A stretch of DNA of 58,589 bases, taken from the NCBI GenBank assembly GCA_016212515.1, contig JACRFZ010000099.1, positions 1-58,589 on the forward strand. The letters are read 5' to 3'. This document shows positions 18,684-27,183 of the stretch, one piece after another. The notes under the pieces are model-generated. The model had not been told where the DNA came from. It saw nothing but the letters and a program-made list of their open reading frames with translations, and made no database searches. The translations under genes and the position numbers were made by a program. Source of the stretch: Candidatus Melainabacteria bacterium. GTDB lineage: Bacteria; Cyanobacteriota; Vampirovibrionia; Obscuribacterales; Obscuribacteraceae. The stretch's first letter is position 1; each line of letters opens with the position of its first letter.

Positions 18684-19418
18684 TCAGCGTTCAACCCTTT
18701 TGGTGCTGGAAGCTTTCGGTGCTCCGTCATTACCCGCTGACAGGCGCTTGCCGAAACCGGCACCGAATTCGGCGCGGTTCATGCTTTGCTTCATAGCTTG
18801 CCTCTGCTCGGGAGTAAGCAATTCGGCAGTCCTGAGCATGTTATCGCGCATAAGACTATCCATGGCTTGCTTCTGGGCTGATATCTCGTTGCTCAGCCGT
18901 TTTAGCTCGGCTTGATTTAACTCCGATTGTGCAAGACCGGAGCGAAACTCCCGTTCCAGTGTTTGCAATTTGATGCCAATGGGAGCGGCTTTGTCGGCGG
19001 TATCGTCGCGTAGCTTTGCTAGTTTTTCCATCTGTTCATCGGTCAGGTCCACGGCAGCAAGCGGCAGGCCCATGGGACCCATCCTTCCTTGAACAAAGGA
19101 TTGACCTCGACCGCCGGGACCACCGGGGCCACCAAATGGACCGCCTGGACCGCCTGGACCGCCGGGGCCACCAAATGGACCGCCAGGACCACCAAATGGA
19201 CCGCCGGGGCCGCCGGGACCGCCGGGACCACCGAACTGACCACCGGGGGCGCCACCCTGCGCGCCGGGACCGCAGTCGTCCGCACAGCCCATACTGGCCA
19301 GATCAATGTTTAGACCTGGCTCAGGTCCTGCGGCAATTGTCGGTGATGCAGATAGCACAAATAGGGACATTGCTAGAAAGACCTGGTGGGGTCTTTTGCT
19401 TATGCTTATTGGTTTCAC
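18684..19418 (-). CDS. Secreted Spy/CpxP-like (LTxxQ) protein with collagen-like Gly-Gly-Pro tract
   Basis: Signal peptide (VFLAMSLFVLSASPTIAA), a short Cys-containing stretch (MGCADDCG), a Gly/Pro tract at residues about 50-105 made of GGP and GGPF units, then a helical domain with two LTxxQ motifs (LTDEQMEKLAKL and LTPEQRQAMKQ) as in Spy/CpxP-type periplasmic chaperones and metal-responsive sensors. The span between the two motifs (about 75 residues) fits the family. The Gly-Gly-Pro tract is unusual for Spy proteins and could act as an extended or collagen-like spacer. It converges with the TldD-like operon. Confidence 0.83.
   Translation of the reverse strand: MKPISISKRPHQVFLAMSLFVLSASPTIAAGPEPGLNIDLASMGCADDCGPGAQGGAPGGQFGGPGGPGGPGGPFGGPGGPFGGPGGPGGPGGPFGGPGGPGGRGQSFVQGRMGPMGLPLAAVDLTDEQMEKLAKLRDDTADKAAPIGIKLQTLEREFRSGLAQSELNQAELKRLSNEISAQKQAMDSLMRDNMLRTAELLTPEQRQAMKQSMNRAEFGAGFGKRLSAGNDGAPKASSTKRVER
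19104..19271 (-). repeat. GGP-coding repeat tract inside the Spy-like gene
   Basis: Imperfect repeats of 9-12 bases (reading GGACCGCCTGGA-like units on the + strand) encode GGP/GGPF units. Alternating GGP triplets and inserted Phe give groups such as GGPGGPGGPF. The tract is prone to slippage in multiples of three or nine bases, so its length may differ between strains. Confidence 0.85.
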
Positions 19419-19549
19419 GGTGGCGTCCTCGCTCTCTTACATGATTTTCGGCAAGCCGTCTTTCACGCTCGCGGCTATGGTTCCATTTAAGCGCAGAAGT
19501 GTAAAGCAATTATGTGCATCATCTTTTCAATCGTGATCGGCGGGTCTAT

Positions 19550-20341
19550 TCAATTCTTGATTGCCACAATAAACAACCTGGGAAACGGCATAAGTATTTT
19601 CCCGTCTTTGCGAGGTTTCAAGTATTGCGCGATACGGCTTACGTAGAGTTCTAGAAATTTGCCCGCTTCATCTGCCGGAAGAGCGTCTAAGAACGGGCGT
19701 AAACCTGTGCTGCAGAGCCATTGTCCTATGGCACCGGCATCATTCATAACATGAAAATACTTGGTTTGCCATATATCAACTCTGGAAGCGAGTGGTATCA
19801 ACATATCATAGTATTGTTCGGCTTCCAGAACTGGTGGGGTGCTTCTTATTTCACTTAGATCTTTGGACCAGGTGAAGCCGGTTGCGATCTCTCTCATGGT
19901 CATATGGGTTATTTCCATGTGATTGTTCGGCATTTGAATTGCTAGTGCGCCGCCTTTCCTGAGCGAATTCATGAGCCGAGGAAGAAGCTTTTCGTGTTCT
20001 GAAACCCAGTGCAAGGCAGCATTTGAGAAAATCAAATCGACAGGTTCCGGCGTCTGATACTGATTGATGCTTGCCACTGCAAAGTGTATGGACGGATGCT
20101 TTTGTCTGGCCTCTTGAATCATTTCGGCGGAACTGTCGATGCCCGTGATCTTAGCCCCCGGGAAGCGTGAATGAATGACAGATGAGCTGTTTCCCGGGCC
20201 GCAGCCCAGGTCGACGGCTTCCTTTACCGAAAGTTCCGCCGGCAGGCGACTGAGAAGTTCAATGGCTGGTCTTGTTCGTTCACTGAGAAACTTGGTGTAT
20301 TGTCCTGGATCCCATCCAAAATTGACTTCAGGTTGCATCAT
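19550..20341 (-). CDS. tam: Trans-aconitate 2-methyltransferase
   Basis: SAM-dependent methyltransferase of 263 residues. SAM motif I is VDLGCGPGNSS and motif II is ITGIDSSAEMI; FSNAALHWV and LAIQMPNNHMEITHMTMRE follow. The sequence order and the pair of motifs GQYTKFLSERTRPAIELLSRLP and RPFLDALPADE closely follow E. coli Tam, which methylates trans-aconitate, a spontaneous aconitase by-product. It is a single gene on the minus strand, 52 bases downstream of the GtrB-like glycosyltransferase. The family call is firm; the exact substrate is by homology. Confidence 0.85.
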   Translation of the reverse strand: MMQPEVNFGWDPGQYTKFLSERTRPAIELLSRLPAELSVKEAVDLGCGPGNSSSVIHSRFPGAKITGIDSSAEMIQEARQKHPSIHFAVASINQYQTPEPVDLIFSNAALHWVSEHEKLLPRLMNSLRKGGALAIQMPNNHMEITHMTMREIATGFTWSKDLSEIRSTPPVLEAEQYYDMLIPLASRVDIWQTKYFHVMNDAGAIGQWLCSTGLRPFLDALPADEAGKFLELYVSRIAQYLKPRKDGKILMPFPRLFIVAIKN

Positions 20342-20393
20342 TTTCAGTTCACCATGCAGGCGTTGGTCGGCGTTATGGAATGACTGTGCAGGG

Positions 20394-21362
20394 CTAGAAT
20401 ACGTCTTTGATCAAATAGAGTGGACGATCTTTGGCTTCTTCATAGAGTTTGCCCACGTACTCGCCGATAATGCCCAGACAGATTAGTTGTATGCCCCCCA
20501 GCAAGAGAATCAGAATCACTATTGATGTCCAACCGATGATGGCTGTGTGGAAGTAGAACTTGACGATGAGAGCATATATTGCATAGAAAAATCCGACTAC
20601 TGCTGAAATTAGCCCGCAAAATGTGGCAAGTCTAAGCGGCACCACAGAAAAGGAAGTCAGACCGATCCACGAAAAGCTGATCATGCGCCTGAGCGAATAC
20701 TTTGTCTCACCGGCGAAACGGGCACTGCGGTCATACTCCACAGTACCCTGGTTGAATCCGAGCCATGCCACCATTCCCCTGACATAGCGGTGCTGTTCTC
20801 TCAGCGATTTGAGCCCGTCCACCGCGCGTCGGCTCATCAACCTGAAGTCGCCGACATCAACGGGAATATCCACCTGGGCAATCTCGCGAATGATTCGATA
20901 ATAGAGCTTTGCCGTCAGCAATTTGAAGGTAGTTTCACCCTCTCTTTTCCGCCTTTTGGCGTGTACGACATCGAAACCTTCCTGCCATTTTGCCACCAAC
21001 TCGGGAAACAATTCGGGGGGATCTTGCAGGTCGCCGTCTATCACTATTACGGCATCGCCACCGGCCAGATCGATGCCGGCAGTAATGGCCAACTGGTGAC
21101 CGAAGTTGCGACTGAGGTCGACTATTTTGATATTTGGCTCATGAACGCGAACCTCTTTCAGAATCTCAAGGGTGCGATCTCTGCTGCCGTCATTCACAAA
21201 TAAGATTTCGTAGCGACAGTTCATACCATCAAGGACATTTTTGAGCCGCTTTACACATTCTTTTGCGCCTTCTTCCTCGTTATACATGGGAACGACGACA
21301 CTGAGCAGAAAGTCTCCATTTGCGCTTTGCGATTCGATTTGAGTGGCGTCTTGGACTGTCAT
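20394..21362 (-). CDS. Glycosyltransferase family 2, GtrB/DPM1-like membrane protein
   Basis: Polyprenyl-phosphate glycosyltransferase. The GT2 domain has VVVPMYNEEEGAKECV, FVNDGSRDRTLEIL, NFGHQLAITAGIDLAGGDAVIVIDGDLQDPPE (DxD-like metal site in DGDLQD) and VGDFRLMSR. Two C-terminal membrane spans (FCGLISAVVGFFYAIYALIVKF and SIVILILLLGGIQLICLGIIGEYVGKLY) match the GtrB bactoprenol glucosyl-transferase layout, ending in the GEYVGKxYEExKxRPxY signature. Likely moves a sugar from a nucleotide donor to undecaprenyl phosphate for envelope glycosylation. Start chosen at ATG 21362; a TTG at 21413 would add 17 residues. Confidence 0.92.
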   Translation of the reverse strand: MTVQDATQIESQSANGDFLLSVVVPMYNEEEGAKECVKRLKNVLDGMNCRYEILFVNDGSRDRTLEILKEVRVHEPNIKIVDLSRNFGHQLAITAGIDLAGGDAVIVIDGDLQDPPELFPELVAKWQEGFDVVHAKRRKREGETTFKLLTAKLYYRIIREIAQVDIPVDVGDFRLMSRRAVDGLKSLREQHRYVRGMVAWLGFNQGTVEYDRSARFAGETKYSLRRMISFSWIGLTSFSVVPLRLATFCGLISAVVGFFYAIYALIVKFYFHTAIIGWTSIVILILLLGGIQLICLGIIGEYVGKLYEEAKDRPLYLIKDVF

Positions 21363-21625
21363 CGGCTGGTTGATTCTGCTTGGGGAGGGGCAATAGGTGG
21401 CGACGTGGCGCAAAAAGCTAGTAGAGCTTACTATACTTTATTTTAGTTTAGAATGCCTTGAGGGCTGCTGGAGTACTTCTTCTTGCAATTGGACAAGTGC
21501 AGCCGTCCGTGCCGATTTCGGCGTCACTCCGGGCTGGTCCGGCGGTGCCGGCGAACTGTGTTGTCAAGCATTCGGGTTGGAATGTTGCCTGGTGGGGGGC
21601 CGATCTTGATGCAATTAACCCGGCA

Positions 21626-22303
21626 CTAATTCTTGTTGAGGCGGTAGCCTATCTTGTTTACTGTTTCGATCATAGATTCCAAACCTGGTTCGTCTATGAC
21701 TTTGCGAATGCGTTTGACGGAAGAGCGCACGGCCTCCACCGTAGGATTTTTATCGGTGGCCCAGACTCTTGAAATGAGCGTGTCTGTGCTGAAGGTTTCA
21801 CCGGGATGGCGCATGAGGAATTCCAATAGCGCATAGTCTACCGGCAAGAGAGAGAGCGGTTTGCCCTCCTTGATGATTTTCCTGGCCGTGAGATCTAGAT
21901 GCAGCTTACCAACCGTGACACTTCCTCTGTAGGTGTCCGGTCTGCGCAAAAGCGCACGTATCCGGGCACACAGCTCTCTAACGCTAAATGGTTTGGTGAG
22001 ATAGTCGTCTGCCCCGGAGGCGAAGCCGGTTTCCTTATCCTGGATCTGGGCTTTACCGGTGAGCAAAATGATCGGTGTCTGGCCGCCGGCGTCTCGGTAC
22101 CGTCTACAAATCTGGAAACCGTCTATGCCAGGTAGATTGACATCGCAGACAATGATGTCAAAATCACCGCCCAGAATGCGTTCGAGTCCATTGAGCCCGT
22201 CGCTGGTCACCTCTACGGCATGCCGCTCCAGGGTGAGCCACTTCGCCACAGTGGTAGAAAGCTCTTCATCATCTTCGATCAGGAGTATTTTTGACATAGG
22301 CAT
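21626..22303 (-). CDS. OmpR/PhoB-family response regulator (orphan)
   Basis: Two-domain response regulator. The receiver domain has the acidic pair EDDEE, phospho-acceptor Asp in IIVCDVNLPGIDGFQ, Thr in LLTGKA and Lys in YLTKPFSVREL. The C-terminal winged-helix DNA-binding domain follows (LSLLPVDYALLEFLMRHPGETFSTDTLISRVWATDKNPTVEAVRSSVKRIRKVID). No histidine kinase lies nearby in the window, so its partner is elsewhere. Two ATG codons, 22303 and 22297, could start it, and neither has a strong ribosome-binding site. Confidence 0.93.
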   Translation of the reverse strand: MPMSKILLIEDDEELSTTVAKWLTLERHAVEVTSDGLNGLERILGGDFDIIVCDVNLPGIDGFQICRRYRDAGGQTPIILLTGKAQIQDKETGFASGADDYLTKPFSVRELCARIRALLRRPDTYRGSVTVGKLHLDLTARKIIKEGKPLSLLPVDYALLEFLMRHPGETFSTDTLISRVWATDKNPTVEAVRSSVKRIRKVIDEPGLESMIETVNKIGYRLNKN

Positions 22304-22488
22304 ATGATATTAGCATTCGAAAATGCTAAGTGCGCAGTCCGCTGGTTGCAAAGCTTCCACCCAGCCTCCCTTTCTTGCTCAATCTCTCCTGGTCGGTTAT
22401 CCGTCTTTTCCCCCTTGGCGGCGGTGGGGTTTTCCGGCCGCTTCCACGGGGTATAGAGTGGGAGACGTTAAATTTTGGGGGCTGAGCT

Positions 22489-22908
22489 ATGTCTGGAGAT
22501 AGAGGCGATAACGTTCGCAAAGCAGTGTACGATCCAAATCAAGATAGTGCTGGTGATAATCTCAGGCAGGTCGCCTTTAATCCCCAGGAGTGCGGCAAGT
22601 TCCAGGAAATGTTGCCTCATATGCAGACAAGCAACCTGTTCCAGCGAATGGATCAGTTTGTTGGCGGCACCATGCGTCAGAGCGGCCTTGACATGAAGCA
22701 ACTGGATGGCATGCTCCAGAGTGACAAATTTAACGATAAGGACAAAAAAGTCTTTCAGTATATGAAGGATAACTTCGCCCAGGCGGCGCCGCTTCTTGGT
22801 GATCCCAGCCGCCTCTCCATGGCTGAATTGCGGGATCATCTAGCTAAGGCGGTCTTCCAGGCCTGTGACCAGCGCGGGGGTCCAGGACAGCAGCGGCCCA
22901 AGCGCTAG
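22489..22908 (+). CDS. Hypothetical soluble protein, 139 aa
   Basis: No recognised family. Charged, mostly helical, without signal peptide or membrane span. The N-terminal 40 residues are polar (RGDNVRKAVYDPNQDSAGDNLRQVAFNPQE), the middle carries FQEMLPHMQTSNLFQRMDQFVGG and the end is basic (GGPGQQRPKR). GGGGGCTGAG precedes the ATG, a good ribosome-binding site. Its TAG stop overlaps the stop of the opposite-strand protease gene within one CTAG palindrome, so the two genes converge with no spacer. Confidence 0.6.
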   Translation: MSGDRGDNVRKAVYDPNQDSAGDNLRQVAFNPQECGKFQEMLPHMQTSNLFQRMDQFVGGTMRQSGLDMKQLDGMLQSDKFNDKDKKVFQYMKDNFAQAAPLLGDPSRLSMAELRDHLAKAVFQACDQRGGPGQQRPKR

Positions 22909-24068
22909 TTCGGAATATCCTCTATGCGCAGGTGAGAGAATAGTTCGTTAAAGTCGTGCAGCGAAAGCTGAAATATGCCATCGTCAACTTTGTCTATGGG
23001 TTGACCTGTGCTGAGCAACTTGAAATCACCGGAACCATAGGGGTCGGCGAGCCTGATGCAGCGGATTTTGGGGTCGTAGCCAATCACGGCATAGGCGTGT
23101 CCGGAGCGCAGCCCGTAAGTCTGGCAATTGCCGGAAATTTCCGTTGTGGCGATGCAGATTAGCTGATTCCTGATGGCGTCGGTGAGAACTTTGTCTTGCT
23201 CATCTATGTATTTCTTACGCACGGCTTCGCGCCCCAGCCAGCTCTCTATCTGCCTGAGAGTGACATAGCCTTTGCCCAGACCGAAGTCTCCACAGTCGAA
23301 ATGAAAGGTCGAGTATTCCTTCATGTCGTGTCCGGTGAGGGCTTCTGTTGCTCCGTTGTCGGCCGCGCCAAAGGAAGCGCCGAAGCCTGGCAATTCTGTT
23401 TGAGGACTGAGGCGTCCCTCGAATATCAGGTGCTTGGCCGTGCGAAGGAATACATAGTACGGTGCCTGATTACTGTTTCGCCAGGTCCCGTAAGCCTTTT
23501 CCAAAAGCGGCAGCCAGATTCCACCCTCCTTCTGATCAAATGATAGGGACCGCGCATACAAGATGCTTTCCAGTGGCGTCAGTGGTGTGATCCGGTAACT
23601 CTGATTGATACCGTCCATGGTGACCAGGTAGGTCCCGTCCTCATTTCTCTTGATGCTGTTCATTATGATTTTTCGCCCCCTGGGGCTCGCGCTCAAAGAG
23701 CTGACCGTGGCTAGAAAGCGACAGTCATAGACTGCTCCTTGCTTTATGTAGGAAGGGCTGATTCGTTTCTCCGGCTCTATAAAAAGAGCATCTTGGGAGT
23801 AAGCGTACTGATACTGTTTGTTTTTATGGGCCGGGGAAAACTGCTTCAGCCACATGAACACTCGCCATCCTCTTACAGAAATGTCGTAGCCGGTGTATTC
23901 CACGTCGTGCAGCATATGGCTGAGAAAAATCAAACATAGTACAACCACTCCAGGCTTGATGAGCCGCTTTGGGTGTTTCCAGAACGGTACTTTTTTGCTT
24001 TCTTCCGCAGGCGGTGAAGTTAGCTGTGACGACAGACTGCCTGACAGAGGCCTGGGCTCCTGTTGCAT
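22905..24068 (-). CDS. Membrane-anchored calpain-like cysteine protease (peptidase C2-like)
   Basis: 387 residues. After a polar N-terminus there is one membrane span (about residues 38-52, GVVVLCLIFLSHML). The protease domain follows: YIKQGAVYDCRFLATVSSLSAS matches the calpain oxyanion-Cys motif QGxxxDCxxLA (Cys about 116), and LRSGHAYAVIGYDP...RLADPYG matches the calpain His motif GHAYxV and the following RLxNPWG. His is about residue 324. The third catalytic residue, normally Asn, is Asp here (ADPYG). So it is a bacterial calpain-like protein of extracytoplasmic or membrane-proximal location, possibly with altered activity. No Ca2+-binding penta-EF-hand domain is present. Confidence 0.82.
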   Translation of the reverse strand: MQQEPRPLSGSLSSQLTSPPAEESKKVPFWKHPKRLIKPGVVVLCLIFLSHMLHDVEYTGYDISVRGWRVFMWLKQFSPAHKNKQYQYAYSQDALFIEPEKRISPSYIKQGAVYDCRFLATVSSLSASPRGRKIIMNSIKRNEDGTYLVTMDGINQSYRITPLTPLESILYARSLSFDQKEGGIWLPLLEKAYGTWRNSNQAPYYVFLRTAKHLIFEGRLSPQTELPGFGASFGAADNGATEALTGHDMKEYSTFHFDCGDFGLGKGYVTLRQIESWLGREAVRKKYIDEQDKVLTDAIRNQLICIATTEISGNCQTYGLRSGHAYAVIGYDPKIRCIRLADPYGSGDFKLLSTGQPIDKVDDGIFQLSLHDFNELFSHLRIEDIPN

Positions 24069-24217
24069 GGGATATCGCTCCCTGGTTGAATATGTCCATG
24101 AACCGGAGGATTTCCCTCCAGCGTCTTAGTAAGTCAATCTCGAATATGCCTTTAAATGCAGAGAAAGTCAATCAGGGATTTTACTGAGACTTTCAATCCG
24201 GGTTCTTGCCGAGGTTC

Positions 24218-24544
24218 TCAGTCTGGTTTACCTTTTAGTTTAACTATGGTCATCCGGGCCTTGAGCACGGCTCTGTCTACGTCATCGAGGTGCTGAATCT
24301 GCTCACCGGCTTCGCTCACTACGGCTTCTATGTTTTTGATTTCTCGTTCAATCTGCCTGGCCAGATGCCGCCTGTAGCTCTTCAGGAAGAGCGCTATGGG
24401 CAAAAGCAGAATACCGATTATGCAAAGTAGAGTCAGTTGCAGAAGCGTCAACGGCAGAAGGACGGAAAGACCAAGCGTTTGCCCCAGCAAAGAGAGTGCA
24501 CTTCTTTGCCTTCTGCCTTTGCCGGATCGTCTCAAAGCAGACAC
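24218..24544 (-). CDS. Small membrane protein with charged C-terminal helix
   Basis: 108 residues. Basic N-terminus, then a long hydrophobic region (LLGQTLGLSVLLPLTLLQLTLLCIIGILLLPIALFL, one hairpin or two short spans), then a charged helix (RRHLARQIEREIKNIEAVVSEAGEQIQHLDDVDRAVLKARM) with heptad-like spacing. No known family. GTG start at 24544 with AGGTGG upstream. It is the last gene of the minus-strand run that includes the Rieske oxygenase. Confidence 0.6.
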   Translation of the reverse strand: MSALRRSGKGRRQRSALSLLGQTLGLSVLLPLTLLQLTLLCIIGILLLPIALFLKSYRRHLARQIEREIKNIEAVVSEAGEQIQHLDDVDRAVLKARMTIVKLKGKPD

Positions 24545-24630
24545 CTGCCGCCACCTGAATCATTTTCAAAAACAGTAGATGTTATTGATAATGCCCAAAT
24601 TTCCGAGTTTTCCTCGCTGCTGGCTCAATT

Positions 24631-25728
24631 TCAATCGATTCCTATCTCGGTATCCATCAAGCGAGCGATAAGTTGGTGAAACTGTTGTACTCCCTTTTCC
24701 CAGGTCGGCGCATAACGTCCGGATTGATAGAGTCTTGATTGAATGCCCTTTTGCACGAGATGCACCACATCTTCATCTTCCATTTCGGTCTGCTTGATGT
24801 CCGCCGGAGAGTAACTACCCATACGCGTTTCATCCAGTACATAGGTGCGGAAATGCACCCTGGTACGGTCATGCCCCTGGGGAGAAACAATGTTGAGCGA
24901 GAGTCCCCAGGGATAAAAGTTGAACATCATGTTGGGAAAGAGCCAGTAATAATAGGCGCCGATTTCCTGTCCGTAATCCTGCGAGTGCGGCGGTAAATCG
25001 AAGCAATCTCCCTTGCCGGCCGCTACGCCCAACTGTAAGTTGCCGTACTGAAAGAGTTCGGTTCGATAGCTTTTCAGGTCCAGTACCGAGGTGAGTGAGG
25101 GGTGCACGAAGGGGATGTGCAGACCCTCCAGATAATTGTCCACGTAGAGCGCCCAGTGAGCATTTATGTCGTAGTCGTTGGATAACTCCGGTTTGAAGAC
25201 AAGTCGGTCAAGGTCGAGAAAGCTCAAGCGTTCGCTCATGTGCCCCATCAACTCGGAAAAGGCAAAGGCCGGTTCCAGAGAGGCGAAGGCAAATGGTCCC
25301 CAGTGTTCCAATTTGAGCGAGCTCAAGTGATCTTGCTTTTGCGGAAAGTTCACGGCCTCTTCAAAGCCGGGCGCCGACTGATAGGTGCCATCGAGGCTGA
25401 AGCGGCGTCCGTGATAGCGGCAGCGCAAAGACTTGGCCTGGCAGCCGTGCTCCACCAGGATGGCTCCCCGGTGGGTGCAGACGTTTGAAAGGCAGGTCGG
25501 ACTCTCACCGTTGGCTCCGGCCACCAGCAGAAGCGGTTCATTCAAGGCGCCGGGCAGGAGCGTAACAGGCGCCACCGCACCTTCTTCCGGATAGCTGTGG
25601 CTGTCTGTGAGCCATTGCCAGGTCCTGGCAAAAATGGCATCTAGAGAGTGTTCATAGAGCCTGCGGCTGCGGTAGAAAGTAGCCGGGAGGGTTCGTTTCT
25701 CAATTGGCGCCGCTCTCTTTTCTGACAT
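24631..25728 (-). CDS. Rieske (2Fe-2S) ring-hydroxylating oxygenase alpha subunit
   Basis: Aromatic-ring-hydroxylating-type dioxygenase large subunit. The Rieske cluster motif CTHRGAILVEHG (CxH) with LRCRYHGRRFSLDG (CxxH) lies near the N-terminus. The catalytic domain has the mononuclear iron motif DNYLEGLHIPFVHPS (Asn/Asp, His, His). The length of 365 aa is short but normal for the small single-component-like or choline monooxygenase-like subgroup (typical large subunits are longer). Substrate cannot be read from sequence: candidates include aromatic acids, quaternary amines and glycine-betaine-like compounds. Its start overlaps the end of the upstream secreted-protein gene by 29 bases, implying translational coupling. 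Confidence 0.9.
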   Translation of the reverse strand: MSEKRAAPIEKRTLPATFYRSRRLYEHSLDAIFARTWQWLTDSHSYPEEGAVAPVTLLPGALNEPLLLVAGANGESPTCLSNVCTHRGAILVEHGCQAKSLRCRYHGRRFSLDGTYQSAPGFEEAVNFPQKQDHLSSLKLEHWGPFAFASLEPAFAFSELMGHMSERLSFLDLDRLVFKPELSNDYDINAHWALYVDNYLEGLHIPFVHPSLTSVLDLKSYRTELFQYGNLQLGVAAGKGDCFDLPPHSQDYGQEIGAYYYWLFPNMMFNFYPWGLSLNIVSPQGHDRTRVHFRTYVLDETRMGSYSPADIKQTEMEDEDVVHLVQKGIQSRLYQSGRYAPTWEKGVQQFHQLIARLMDTEIGID

Positions 25729-26338
25729 TTTCCAGCTCTTTTTTCTTTCTCTGCACGGCAGCCTTCTGCTGGCTTAAATTGTAGATTACTTCCTTTTCGT
25801 AGTCGAGTTGTTGCTGCTCAAGGGCTTGCTCATTGGCTTGCTTTTCCTGCCGCAGCGCCCGCTTTTCCTGGGCCTTCATTTGTTTGAGAAGAGCCTTGGG
25901 GTTTTGTGCACCATCGGGACCCGGCTTCCATTCGGGACCGAGAACGTCCTGTCCTTCATCCATGCTTGTGCCGGCGCCCAGAGCAGTATTTATCTGATTG
26001 GCATTTTGTTTGAGGACATTTTCAATCCGTACTTTTTCTTCCTCTTTCAGTTCCCCACCATTAGCCGCTCTTTTGGCTTTGATGTCTTGTTCTACTGCCG
26101 ATACCAGGTTCCTCAGTTTGTTAGCCTGAGCCTCCGTCAGTTTTCCTGATTTGAGACCCATTTCGATACGCTTATACTGCTTTTTTACCCTCATGTCGGG
26201 GGTGGTGGCTTTGCCGTGTTTGTGGGATTGGCGCTCACCGTCATCGCCGGCCGATGGCTTGCAGAAGCCCGGCTGGCTGATCTGACCGAGCATGACCGTA
26301 GCCAGAATGAGACAGCGTCTCGCGGTCTTTAATTTCAT
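25700..26338 (-). CDS. Small secreted charged helical protein, family A member 2
   Basis: 212 residues, with an N-terminal signal-like segment (ARRCLILATVMLGQISQPGFCKP), then a long charged helical region. Residues about 60-110 (GLKSGKLTEAQANKLRNL, then NGGELKEEEKVRIENVLK) resemble the paralogue at 9827-10225, and the C-terminal part is coiled-coil-like (QEKRALRQEKQANEQALEQQQLDYEKEVIYNL). Function unknown. It overlaps the Rieske oxygenase gene by 29 bases and is probably transcribed with it, but no functional link is visible. Confidence 0.7.
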   Translation of the reverse strand: MKLKTARRCLILATVMLGQISQPGFCKPSAGDDGERQSHKHGKATTPDMRVKKQYKRIEMGLKSGKLTEAQANKLRNLVSAVEQDIKAKRAANGGELKEEEKVRIENVLKQNANQINTALGAGTSMDEGQDVLGPEWKPGPDGAQNPKALLKQMKAQEKRALRQEKQANEQALEQQQLDYEKEVIYNLSQQKAAVQRKKKELENVRKESGAN

Positions 26339-26442
26339 GATTGTCCTCGTATATTGCCGCTAGCATTCAATTAGTCAGTTACCCGGCTCAAAGCGGTGTT
26401 AATCCCAATTGTTAACTGGCTGAAGAGGGCAGTGCCGCAGTG

Positions 26443-27165
26443 CTACTGGGTTTCTGTCGGTTCCGGCAGAATTAATTCTTTACCGTCGTAAGAGGGCGAA
26501 TTGACCCTGGTGGATACCGGAAACATGGCGATGACGTTCGCCGGCAGTGGTTGTAGAACTGCGGAGAGTTGAGCCGGGTCTTGTACGGAGGGATCGAGCC
26601 AGAGCTTGATACCCTCGGCTCCCAGAATGACGGGCATGCGGTCGTGCACCGGCTTTATGCTTTCGTTTGCTTCCGTGGTGATGATCGTGCAAGTCTTTAC
26701 CGGTTCGCCTTCGGCATTGAGAATATGTTCGTTTTTGTCATAGAGACCGGCGAAGGCAAATAGCGGAGCCCTTTCACTGCTTTCGCCCTTGAGGTGGATC
26801 CAGAGTGGTTGCTTTTTCTTCGTGCCCGGCACCGTGCGCCATTCATAGAAACCGTCGGCCGGAATAAGGCAGCGCCTTCTCAGCAAAGCCGTCTTGAAGA
26901 ACGGCTTTTCAGCCAGTGTCTCGGCTCTGGCATTGATCATGGGGCGAGCCTTGCCCTGCTCTTTCACAAAGAACGGAATTAGACCCCACTGAAAGCTGGT
27001 GAGGACCCGCTTACCATCTTTGGAGAGGGCCACAATAGCGGCCACCGATTGCGATGGTGCTATGTTGAAGCGAGGCGTCAGAGCCGTTTCCATGAAGACG
27101 TCGTCTACCTGAAAACGTTCGATAAGCTCAGCTTGATCGCAGCTAAGTGTGAATCTACCGCACAT
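26443..27165 (-). CDS. SOS-response-associated peptidase-like protein (SRAP, YedK/HMCES type)
   Basis: SRAP-domain protein. It starts MCGRFTLS with the invariant Cys at position 2, which forms a thiazolidine crosslink with abasic sites in the family. Other SRAP motifs are TPRFNIAPSQ, the arm QWGLIPFFV, MINARAETLAEKPFFKTALLRRRCLIPADGFYEWR, FAFAGLYD and the C-terminal PVHDRMPVIL (His/Glu catalytic pair for Cys2 processing). The domain covers the full protein (240 aa), normal for the family. It probably shields abasic sites in single-stranded DNA. It lies 18 bases from the TPR gene upstream and probably shares its transcript. Confidence 0.95.
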   Translation of the reverse strand: MCGRFTLSCDQAELIERFQVDDVFMETALTPRFNIAPSQSVAAIVALSKDGKRVLTSFQWGLIPFFVKEQGKARPMINARAETLAEKPFFKTALLRRRCLIPADGFYEWRTVPGTKKKQPLWIHLKGESSERAPLFAFAGLYDKNEHILNAEGEPVKTCTIITTEANESIKPVHDRMPVILGAEGIKLWLDPSVQDPAQLSAVLQPLPANVIAMFPVSTRVNSPSYDGKELILPEPTETQ

Positions 27166-27183
27166 TATCTCTGTGTCGGCGCC

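Noticed and set aside
18634..19444. Several + strand frames across the Gly-Gly-Pro repeat
   Set aside because: They arise from the repetitive DNA of the Spy-like gene on the minus strand (for example repeats of TKWTAWTAG type) and have no independent support.
21458..21772. A + strand frame ahead of and into the response regulator
   Set aside because: Most of it overlaps the regulator gene on the other strand. The non-overlapping part has no conserved motif or strong ribosome-binding site, so the 21414-21625 gap is left without a gene.
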